This document shows positions 12,801 to 24,800 of a DNA stretch of 64,000 bases, in pieces. How positions within the stretch are numbered: the first letter of the stretch is position 1; every line of letters starts with the position of its first letter. A program made the position numbers and the translations under genes. Below the pieces are notes generated by a model. It was not told the DNA's origin. It saw only the letters and a list, made by a program, of their open reading frames with translations, and did not search any database. The stretch is from Synanceia verrucosa (lineage: Eukaryota; Chordata; Actinopteri; Perciformes; Synanceiidae): contig CM056565.1 of assembly GCA_029721515.1 (NCBI GenBank), positions 8,000,742 to 8,064,741 of the forward strand, given 5' to 3'.

Positions 12801-15800
12801 TAGACAATTCAGTCAACAATGAATGTGCACAGAGGGACCCATCCAGAATCCCGCGGGGACGGCTAAAAGTACGACAGCGTCCTGAGGTTTGCTGAGGCTC
12901 ACAATGGATCGCTGCTTTTCTTAACACGAGTCATTAAAACAAAGTAGTTTGATGGAAGTGAGGAAGTTGGGAACATGTTTTTGTTTCATGAATAAAAGAA
13001 AATGGCAGTGACAAGACGTAGATCATACAAAGTAATGAATTATTAATGCAATAATCAGTATTTAGAATTACTGAAATGGTGCTGACACAAAAGGAGATTT
13101 GATGGCAACATTTTTTTCTTCTCTTTTTGCTTTTATGTGATTCTTGACAATGTATCAACTGTGTAGAAATGCAATCTCACTGTTGCTAAAGATGCTGCAA
13201 ATGTCTGCCTCCTGTTCTAGACGAATCTTTAACGTTTGTTCTTTACTCTCTGTGACTGCATGGTGGCACCCTGAGTGTGTCTGGAGCAGGAATGACTATA
13301 TCATTCGTTAGAGGAATACATCAGCAGGAGCGTGCTTCAATAAAGGCCAATCAAATCACCTTCTGTCTTCTCCCTTCTGCTGCTGTTTAATGGCTGAAAG
13401 AGACGGATCTTGTGCATCTTACATGCAGCTCTAGATAACACTATAAGTGGGAACAACCCATTTGCGTAAATGTTAATTTGCCATCAATCAATAAATTAAA
13501 TGCATATTTGATTGTTCGGAACATACGCTAGCTAAAAAACTTCACATGCGTGCACCTCCACTAAATAAAGCAGGTGGGAACGGGATCAATTTCAAGCCAT
13601 TTTGGTGCCAGAATGACACCGCGCCACCTGATCTAAATAAACATTGCCAGCTGCTCCACTCAGCCGCACATACCTCAGCACATCCAGCTTTCTTTGGAAG
13701 CCACAAAAGTACCAAGCAGGCGAAAGCATAGTAACCCACGATGGACCAGTGCCAGAAGAAAATAGCATTACACCTGTATTTGCACCTCTGCTGGCTTTGT
13801 GCCTGCATGAAACAAAGCTGAGACTGTTGCTATGGGCGATAGCAACCTCCAACATCTCAAACATGCTGCACAACCATCACCCACTGCAGTAACTGTAAAG
13901 ACAGATGGCATCAGGCCCTTGGATTTTTTTCGGCAGTGTACAGTGATTAGAAGCAGAGCGTAATCTACATTTCAGGAGCCTCCCATATTCATGCAATTAA
14001 ATTACTTTGTGAAAATGTGTGACTTTGCCCGAGGGTTGCACGGATGTTTTTTGTGTCTTTTCAAGAAACGATAGATGTAACTTCAACAATAGATTGTGTT
14101 CTCAGTTCTCCGACCGCTTGAGGTTTGCTTAAATGCATTTTCTTGTAAAGACCGCCCGTTTGAATCCGTCCCTCATGCTTCTTCTTGAGCACAGAGGAAT
14201 GCAAACTGTGGACAATCACATTACACACACTGCTGCGCCTGGTGCTGCGCTCTCACCTATCCACTCACTGTGAAATGTGCTGATACTGGTGTTTGCTCTT
14301 TTTTTTCCCCAAACCGCTATTTACCTTGATTCCTATAGCTTATAGCATCATTTGTGCTCTTTTCTGTTCTCTTCTATTTTCACATTCATTTCAAGAACTA
14401 TGTCACGGCTGTGTATTTTTTTTACCCTCTGCTCTCTATTGTTCTATTTTTGTATGAACCAAAATGTGCAATCAAGATTTTTGAAAAGATGTTATCCTCT
14501 TATAAAAATGTGACGTGTGAAAAGGTGTTTTAACGTCCAAAACAGTAAAATCCCATCTGACATCTGATTTAAGTGATAGACTTAGTTTATATTTGTCTTT
14601 TCCTTATTTAATGCATTAATAGTGCTCAGTAATCTGCAGCATTGTCTAGTCAAAGCTCTATAGTGTTCAGATCATAGCTTTAGTCTTTCCCAGGTGACTG
14701 TGGTTAAGTTTCTGTGCCACTGAGTCCTCCCACAGTTCAGTGACCAGTAGTTGAAAGAAAGTTTATTGAAGTGCTGTGCTTAAAACTATAGTTGGTAATC
14801 TTGGAGAGCTAGCAAGAGAGCTAGCAAGATTAAAAGTAGCACCTCCTCTCAGCCTCCTCTAAACTCCACCCCCTCCAGAATTACAGACTATAGCTTTAAG
14901 TACAATTCTGAGGTACTGTGGCATGTGAGGCTACGTCAACCCCATTACATTACAGAGGGAAATATTGTACTTTTTACTGATACTGACACTTAAACTGAGG
15001 GCTTTGTTGAAGATCAAACAACCATTATGGCTTGTGACCCTTTCAGATGTCCATGAAGTTCACAGTTCCACCAAACAGTAAACTTGTCAGACGTCACGAT
15101 TTGAATTATTCAAGGCCTTTTTTGACATTAAAAAGGAGAAAAACAAGTGAAGCCCCAAAAGTAAAAATGTATGCATAAATTAACTTTTTTTCTACTTTAA
15201 CCCTCAGATCTTGTGACTCCAATTTTGGGGACCACTATACTAAACTACCAAACTGTGTATGAAGCAATGAAAACTATACTCCCACTGATTGCAGTTGTGA
15301 ATACTCATGACTTTATGCATCAATATGAACAATCGGATGTTTTTAGTTTGTTAATACTTTGATTACATTTTACTGTACTTTCACTCACTTGCAGGACATT
15401 TTGTGTACTTTTACTTGAGTAAATGCTCAGAGATGTGATGCCGTGTTGTCGGCCCAAAGTTCAAATCGAATCTGGAGAACTGCCCCAAACCATGTCCCTA
15501 GAATGAATGTTGTTTTTGCAAACTTTGCTTAAATTGTCATTTTTGTTTACTTGAGAGATACTGTAGCTAGAGTCTAAACTAGCACTTCATTTCTTCTGAA
15601 GAGGAGGGAGGGAGTCTGAAGACTGCTGAGTGGTGCAGGAGAGCCTTTGGGTGTCAGTAGAAAGTGTCCAGCCCTGTGTGCATGATAGAGCAGCTTTTTT
15701 TTTCTTACTCACCAGTGATTTGAGAGGCTGAGTCATCGTTAGCCGACTGACAAGCCGGTTTGGTAGAGCTCTGGGTCCTTTGAGAGTGCTGGAGGCTTTG

Positions 15801-18800
15801 TTGAGCTAAGCGTTGGCCAGATGGCGGTTTCTCTCGTCCCATCTCGTGTTCCTCTGTTTATTAAACCATGGTGTAGTACTATGATCTTCTTTTGGTAAGC
15901 AAGCCGCCTTGCAGAGAGACGGCTACAGGAGTAGACTGTGTAGGTGTCAAAACTATTGCTCATATTATCTGAAAGCCTCACTGTCTGTGAGCGCTGAGCC
16001 TCTGGGATCCACCTCCAGACTGCTTTTAGATGCCACGTAATGCTGGCACGATACAAAAGCCAAGAGTGGTCCGTAGAAATGAGTGGAAGGCACCTTTAAA
16101 ACTGTAAAATCCTTCATTATGAGTTTAAGAGGTTTCTACTCCCTCAGTCAGTACTCCTACTAGTAAGTTCTTACTTTTAGTTTGTTTTGCACTGCATTCG
16201 ACACACTTCGACAGGAAGTCACATTTGCAACAATGATTGTCCAACTCTTTCAGCAGTGATAATGAGTGTGGGTCTGCAGTGCCTGCTCAGGTCTGAGGCT
16301 TCTGCTGCTGCTGACCGTCTCTGGTGGGACGGGAAGTTGCTGACCTATATCTGCTGACATTTCTGAATCCCAGGCCCTCGCTGTGAGCCATCCCAACTTG
16401 TGCCTACTCAGTCAGGATTCTCTCCTGACTTGTTAACTGTCACATATAAAGTCAATTTTATTCGTAGTGCTGCTGTTTTTCCCTTTTCCTCTCTGCCAGT
16501 GGGGAAAGAATTCATTTCTGTCCATTACTTCGAGCTGCTGCTGCCAGGCTTTCACTGCTTCGCTGTGCTGCCAGGGGTATTGTCTTCTAAGAACAGTAAC
16601 TGTGTCTCGCCAGGATATGTCTTCCTGTTTATGATCATGGAGGACACAGGACTGCGCTGCAACATTTGATTTCAGGCAGCACAGTTTAGTTTCTTTGTAT
16701 TTAGCCTGTTCCATTTTCACTGCATGCACAAGTATATAACTTTACTGATGTATTTGTGTTACCTGTTTCACTTTTTGAGATTACGGTTACTTGATGGATG
16801 TGTTCAAAGTTCCTATAGTACACTGACATTTGACCTGAAGGGGATCCATTAAGTGTTTGTCCTATTTCTCTTTTCTTTATCGTGTTATATGTTTTTTTTT
16901 TTGCATGTAAAGTCCATGCCTAAGGGAGTTGAAAGGAGCTCCAAAACTGCTTGAAAGTCTTGCATTTTCTCCTGCAATGTGGTGATGTTACCAAGTAACA
17001 CATCTGAATAATACCTGCCTAGCAGTTAGTTTGGCACATCTTCAAACAAAGCTAGTTAGAGCGGAGCTGAGGCAGTGTCTGAAGAGTTTTGCTGCATTGA
17101 CCAATCACAACAGAGAGGGCCAGCTGAGGCATTTCAGGCAGAGGGTAAAAAGAGGAGCTGCAGCACAGCTGACATGACAAAAATAAAGTGTCAGCTGTGC
17201 TGACATCATGTAAACACATTCTACTAGAAATCACAAATACAAATATTCACATATAATTATGAATAATTGGTCATGAAAACTGAATGACAGGATCAAACAG
17301 TACATTTAGATTTATTGCCAAAGTCAGAACAGTTTTGATTACTTCATTGTGAACATTTCTATATTTCCTTTTTTCTTTATATATAGTGGTAACTTAGCTG
17401 TTTATTTAATCACACTGACACAAACCACTCTGAAAACAAGATTTTTTGTGATCTTTTTCAACTTTTTGCCTGAAATATCATGATGGCCAAGTGACCTTTG
17501 CTGATAATGTAATTAGGCATGATCTCCTCCCACTGTGGTTCGGTAGCAGCCCTCAGTCCTCTCAGTAGCAGAGGAAAAGTGAGGCAGAGGTGCAGTACAG
17601 TAAAGCAGAGCAGAATGCAGTTTGAGCAGCTTAATGCTTGTGCAGCAGAATGCAGCTCACTGTCATTGTGAATAATAAATACATACCTATCATGCATTTT
17701 GTTTATGTATTATTTTCTTTACCCCTCTGGTGCCTCCTGCTATCATGGAACCAGAAGCCTTATATGCTTGCTTGTTAATCTGGCCCAATCAGCTTTAGCA
17801 GGACATATTTTGTTTTCCAATTACCTGTGGACAACACTCTGGTCACCCCACCATGACCAATTTACACACTCTGTGTTCAAGCAATGTATTTCCAATGCAA
17901 ACAGCTTATTATTATATCTACTGAAATGCTAATTCTAGGTAGATGGTTGTGCACATTTTGCTTATTGCATCAATGTTAAACTATATACTGAAAATGCAGC
18001 ATTTAAACATGATTGATATATAATTGATATTGTATCCAAAAATGTGGCAACATGCTTTAAAGGGTAAACCTTCACATTACTCTCATCATGCTCTGTGTCA
18101 GAAGCCACGAGGGGCATAAGCTGGTGGCTTCTGACACCGAGATGATGAGCTGAAAATTAATTTTTCTATTTCATTTACACAGGAGGGCAGTGAGAGAATG
18201 AAAGCTGGTATGATGAACACATAGCAGCTGGTATGAACAGCAGAAATGTAATTACTGAAATGTGCTGCACCGGTAAATATTTCAGTTAAATGCCAAAGAC
18301 CCCTACATGTGTAATTTGTAGCCAGAGCTGTTTTTTTCCTAGGCAACTGGATTTATTGATATTAATAAACTGCTATGCATACATATTTTCTAAAGCTACC
18401 TTGCAGAAATGCATATCTTGGAACCAGCAATAAATAACGTGCATTGACAAAATCGCAGATGCTGAGCAGTTAGTGATCCATATTAAAGGAAATACTTCTC
18501 TGGAGTACTCACAGAAACATAAAGAATAAATCATATTTAAGAGTCATATTTAAGGAGGAAAAATACAGTGGGAAAGAAAACTAACTATCCTTCTACATAA
18601 GAGAGCAATGGTTTACCACATGTACTCAGGCAGAGTGTCCAGCTCCTGTGGAAACAAACCCTCCAAGTTGCATGCAGTATTGGCAAAATGCTCTTCAATA
18701 ATATGCAGCAACAACAGCCACAAAATAATTACTCTGAAAGTGCAACTTTAAGTGGTGGACACAGTGATGGTTTATCATACTGGACAGCATACCATGACCC

Positions 18801-21800
18801 CCCTCCTTAGCTTTTATTTCATTTCTGGGAAAAACGTGACCAAGGGTTGTCTTCGTTGTGGTGCATCACATCTTTATGACATCACCTTAAGTCTCTGTCC
18901 TGTACCTGTTTTTTCTCAGAATAACCACCACGGCTGCTTGCATGATGGACTTGAGGAGGTACCCTCTCGATGAACAGAACTGCACCCTGGAAATTGAAAG
19001 CTGTGAGTATTTGTCTCTCTTGCAACAAAGACCTTTACGTTGAACTTACAGCAACCTTCAAATGCAATAAGCATGACTGCCAGAGAGCTGTTTGCACTGG
19101 GTGGTCTTACTGTCGCCACCTTTAAAAATGACACATAATTCATAGTGAGTTTTTTGTGGTAAATACAGTTGTGTGGAATCATTTAAAGAGGTGTCATTAG
19201 TGAAATATTTGGCATCTTTGCCAGTGTGAGCAGTTCATCAGACAGTTGACCTCTGCAGTTGATGACTGCCTTGAGAAATAGTGAAGAAATCACTGTGCAT
19301 TGATTAGCATTCCTTCAGTGTGACAGATGGACAGGGCCACTGCTGGGTCTTTGAGTGGTGAAGGCAAAATGATAACATTAATATTAGGGACCTTACTTAA
19401 GTCTCAATATGGGTCTTAACCCCTAAGTGTCATGCAGTGTCTGAAAATATACCCCCTATGTCCGCAGTAAACATTTTAATGACTAATTTGTACATGGAAA
19501 TAGTAAAGAACTAACAAATTAAGTTGCTGGTTAAGAGTCATTTAGCACCTAATTAATCAGGAATGATTCATTAAGGATGAGGTCAGTGTGTAAATATCCA
19601 GACTTTTGGTTCAGTGAGAACTCAAATAACATAACTGACATTAAAGAGATACAGCAAAGTTTTTTGGAAATATGCTGATTTGCTTTCTAGTTAGCTGAGA
19701 AGATCTGGAGTATCTGCAGGTTGCAAGTTAATAACAAGTTACAAGTTACAATAACAAGTTGCAACAAGTTAATAAATAGTCCAGGTTGAAAAGAAAGCAA
19801 CATATAACATGTCAATTAGTGATCTTTAGAGATGCTGGTAGGCAGGGATGACAGCCAGGCTAGCTATGTCCCCTCTTTATGCTAAGCTAAACTTAACAAA
19901 CCATCTCCTGGCTGCAGCTTCATATTTACTGGACACATCTGATAGTCATAGCCTGGCAGCCCTCTTATTGTCTAGTCCTCTAGGCAAGAAAGCAGACAAG
20001 CATCATTCTCAAAATATCTATCTATCCTTTTAACTCAAAGTTAATACAGTTCTGCTTCTGGTTTGTTTTCCATGTTAAAAAAAATCTTCCTCAGAGCCAC
20101 GGACATTATGATCGTACTCATGGGTTGAGTCATACTCCCCATGACTATTGAACTGTCCTTTTTATGTAATATTGGTGGAGTTACCCTTAATAACTTTAAA
20201 GGTACACTGTGTAAGGTTTTAAGTACTTTATTACCTCAAATCAGCGTCTTCATTCGTAAATAGATCCTCATTGGTGTAAAATAACATATGCCAACAATCT
20301 GACTTATCCTCCTGGGTGAGGAATCAGTTATCTGTCTTTACATTAAGCGGGTCACACCATGTAGATTGTCCAACGTGTCCGCACGATTCACGGAGAAGCA
20401 ATGTGGAGACGATGGTCTTTCTTACTAGGCAGTGAACTAAAACCTGCACTGCACTTTTGGTCATAATGTAAGACCATACTTATGCCGCGCTGAAGGAGAA
20501 AGAATCCTCATCGCCAAAAAAGCGTAAAAGGGCCATAAAATGACTGGAGCTCCGGGCCTGGGGCCGGGGATCCGCATCAAGAGTGGCTGCCCGGGAGTGC
20601 CTCATGCCCGGCCATGGCTGGCCTTCTGGACTGGTGGGGAGTTGTGGAGGTCCGGGAAAAAAAGACTGGAGCTCCGGGCCGGGGACCTGGGATCCGTGGT
20701 GATAGTCGCCGTCTGGGAATCGACCCATTCCGCCTACCATGTATCTGTGATGTCACTGATGAACGGGTTTATAAATAGATATGTAGGAGAAAATAAGACA
20801 AATATGGCAATATCACACAATATCATTTAATTGACATTTCATGTCTGTTTTTTTTTCCAAATGTTTAATTTAGATAAATCAATATCCAGGGGGGGAAATG
20901 TGCTCATGGTGTAATTAAAAATTGTATTTGCTTGATCATTTTCATTGACCGCTGCATCAATCAAGCCACTTACTCAATACAGCAGATATTTGTGGTTCTT
21001 GCTGTTCAAGATAAAACTGCAGAGAGTTTACCCTCAGGGACATCAGTAGGCAATGAAATATGGATACGCCATGAATTTCAAAAGTTGCAAGAATGTTTGC
21101 TGTTTATGCTGCTGGAATGCGCTGCACTGTTCGTGCACATTTACCATCAGTTTGATTGATTAGGCAGGCAGTTGTTTCAATTTCTTGCACAATGTCACAT
21201 TTCCCTACCCTATAACCTCAGAGGGAGATTTAATGGTAATGAATCCTGGTCCCTGAGTGAGTTTAATGCCATCCAGGTCTGGACGTGGGGTAGTAGAATG
21301 TGAAATGTAGTAACACTTCTCGGACTGAGGAATTGCTCTGCAGCAAATGCATTCTGGCTTGTTGACGTAAATCTGCTGTGGTCACTCTGAATTGCGCTGC
21401 CAGTTGAGAATGTGTGGGAGCGCCATAAGAAGTGACACATGTTAATAAATATTCATGCAGCAGGTAATGCATGCAGTGATATAAAGCTCCATAGGAGTCT
21501 GGACAGTGGGGCATGTGAGCACGGACAGATTAAAGTCTTGGGTAAAAATGTTTTTCACTGAAGGAGGGTTTTTTTTGTTTTATTGTTGGTTCTGCATCTC
21601 CTCCCACCATCTCATTACCATCCATAATGCATATAGGATTAATTTAATGAAGCTAATAAGCAAATATATTTCTGATGGAAGTCCACATAGGGAGGAGGTC
21701 ATGGTGGATGGTGGGGCAACACAAGAATCACAGCAACAAAAAAATGTTTCCTCAAAAGGCCCACTTCAGTCTCCTCAAATATTGTTACTGTACAGTTCAG

Positions 21801-24800
21801 TAAACAACAGGATATGTTGAATGTCATTGTATTGAACTGACACTATGTTATTTTTTCTCCCATCTAGTGGTTAAATTTGACTTTGCATGCATTGCAACAT
21901 GGTTAGAACAACGGTAAGTGGAATGGGTCAACTCCCGGGTGGCCACTATCACCGCGGATCCCCAGCCCCCAGCCCGGAGCTCCAGTCATTTTTCCCCAGA
22001 CCTCCACAGCCCTCCTCCGGTCTGGAGGACTTCCCTGTGGGCCCCAGTCGGCCGTGGCCAAGCATGGTGCGCTCCCGGGCGGCCACTCACCGCGGATCCC
22101 TGTCCCGGAGCTCCGGTCATTTTATGGCCCTTTTACGCTTTTTTGGCGATGAGAATTCGGGGCGGCATAAGTATGGTCTTGTATTATGACCAAAAGTGCA
22201 GTGTAGGTTTTAGTTTTGTGCCGGTTAAATAAAACCTATGTCTCCACCTTGCTTCTCTGTGAAAAGTGAATTGCAAAACATGGAAATGCATTTTGTCCTA
22301 TGGGTACTAGCAGGTAGTGCTTTATGTCCCTCTCGGCAGTTCGTCGTTTTTTTATAGACCAGAAAGACATGGAAGCCTCCGTATGAGCGACCTGCTCTAT
22401 GTAAAGACAGATAACTGACTCTTCACCCAGGAGGATAAGTCAGATTGCTGGCATATATTATTTTATATGAGGATTTATTTATGAATGAAGACGTTGATTT
22501 GAGTGATAAAATACTTTAAAAAAAATACATAGTGTCCCTTTAAAACAAAAACCTGCAAGTCACATGTGCAGAAAGTGGATAATGCTTGGCTGTGAACGCA
22601 GGTTCCTACAATGCAAAGTTCAAAATTTAGCATAAGAGATTGACACTGTTGTGAGGTTGATTAGCTCTGAATGACTATAACAACAGATAGAGTAGGAAAT
22701 AGGTGTTTGATTTGTCAAAGCAACCTCAACCCATTATCCATACGCTTGAAATAGAAGCATGGTTACCTTTAATGGCTGTTTCTTCCCCACACTTAAGCTC
22801 CACATGTTTTCTTTCCCCTCTCTCTTCTCTTCCCCCTGAATCCGCCCTGACCTTGACACAGACGGATATACCACAGATGACATCGTATTCTTCTGGCAAG
22901 GAGGAGACAGCGCTGTGACGGGCGTCGACAAGTTAGAGTTACCTCAGTTTTCCATTGTAGACATCCGCCTGGTGTCCAGGGAGGTCAGGTTTACTACAGG
23001 TAAGGCTGTGGGAGGAAATGCTTTTAATTAGTGTCCAAAATAACTCTTACATAAACACCCCTGGATTCATATCACTGCGGTGAGTGGGGGCATCAGTAAA
23101 TACGTCATTGTCACAGTGGGAATTTGTAGGTAGATATGCAGCAGTTTGTAGGTGGCAGTTTTCACATATTTATAAAAAAGTGCACTGACTTGCAGAAAAA
23201 AGAAGACAAAGTGCAACTGAAGTGCTAAAGGTTGAGTCACGACAAATGCAGTCATTATTCTCTGACTTATTTCATCATCTTTGTTCCTTTTAGAATCAGA
23301 GCTAAAATTAAACACATTAAACGTGCAGGGATTAGTTGGTAAGTAACAGGGGATCATGGGAGTTGTAGTCATTGCAGTCCAGTTATGATTCCTACAGTGA
23401 TCATCATTCAGGTGGTTTTTACTGTGAGACAAATTATCTGTAGAAGTCTCATAAGCAGTTTCTCATTAAAAATCTGTGTTTCTTCAAAGCTGTTTGCTCG
23501 GCTTGTTTCTCTGACATGTGGTTTAAAACTGGCTAAAAGTCAGTTTATCAGTTTATTTAACTGGCAACCAAATGTAACCAAATCTCATTAATAAACTGAG
23601 GATTGCTCTGAGTTTTAACATTGTTGGAAACATTTCAGGTAATGTAAGTACAACTCTAAAAAGTACACATATGTGACATAGGTAGAGTCATCAAACATGA
23701 TTCTCATGTTTGCTATGACCATTAATCTAGGACAGACATGGGCAAACTATGGCCATATACAGCCCGTTGGGCTTTTTCATCCAGCCCACCGAACTCCCCC
23801 CAAATTATAATATTATATCATATTAAATTAGATTAAACTATCTTTTCTGAATCTGTCCAAGCTTCTCCTGTAATTCAGCAAACAGATAATCCACTAAAGA
23901 GCATTGTTAAAGCATTAATTTGTAATGTGAAATAGACAAAAAGGAAAAGCAAAAGAGACAATCTTTTTATAAACACAGCTCTTATTAGAGCTAATGTAAT
24001 GTATATGTATAGTATATAGTAATGTATTGATATGTATATATAGACATACACAGCCCGCAAGGCAAAAAGTTTGCCCACCCCTGATATACTTGGGTGATCT
24101 AAGCCACTTGTCTCAGGTTTGATGAAGTATCTATGCTAAGGTATTGATTCATTAAAAGATTTACAGGAACCTGGAGATGATGAGGTCATTCATCATTGTG
24201 TGCCCCCCCCCTCAGCAAATAGCCCTTTAGATTAAAACCATCACGCTTATCTGAAACCTTTTCCTCTTTGGTGACAAATCAGACATAAAACTGTAGATAA
24301 AATACACACATCGGAATTTAACTATATTGAGAGCACAGTGTATTGTTTCCAACCTCGTGAATATCCAGTTATAGTTGAAGCAGGGACATCCTGCCTTGAT
24401 GTGTATATTGCAGTTTGCATCAGTATTGTATTGTTGTGGTGGTTTAAATTAAAGTGCAGTCAAAAGACCAATTAATGTCTTGGCACGACCAGCTGATATT
24501 TTCCTCTCAAAATGCACAATGGAATGAGTTACCACCTTGCAGCCACATATACTGTATATTTCCCTCCTTTTTTAGTGTAAAGGCATGCGTTGCAATCATG
24601 CACCTCTAAAAAGCCCTTTTGGTAATGTTTAGAGGACAGAGAAAGAGCGAAAGAAAAGCAGAGCAACTCTCTGTGACAATTCTCAGAGGGATGCTGGAGC
24701 TGCCTGCTGAGATAGGGGGTTGCAGAAAAATCTGCCGTGTTTGCGACTTTCTGCCATGTTTAATTGGAATCGAACTTGTCCCTGGAAAGGAATCCATCGC

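Larger units (their letters stand above)
11769..18919 (+). other. gabrb4: Large gabrb4 intron (7.2 kb)
   Basis: A GT-AG intron between the loop A and Cys-loop exons. It holds a 122-bp palindromic-ended short element at 14779-14900, a strong 68-nt hairpin at 18082-18149, and a patch at 13542-13892 open in several frames on both strands with no recognisable protein. The rest is unremarkable AT-rich sequence. Confidence 0.75.
19003..22861 (+). other. gabrb4: gabrb4 intron rich in short transposons
   Basis: A GT-AG intron (3.9 kb) containing a TTAA-ended element at 19641-20033 and two inverted copies of a second element family at 20196-20755 and 21832-22543. Repeats make up close to half of this intron. 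Confidence 0.75.

Noticed and set aside
13542..13892. Four overlapping frames on both strands, up to 93 codons
   Set aside because: No recognisable domain, no supporting splice sites, and openness on both strands points to local base composition. It lies inside a gabrb4 intron.
15739..16056. 105-codon minus-strand frame
   Set aside because: No family recognised. It lies in the large gabrb4 intron and looks like dispersed-repeat sequence.
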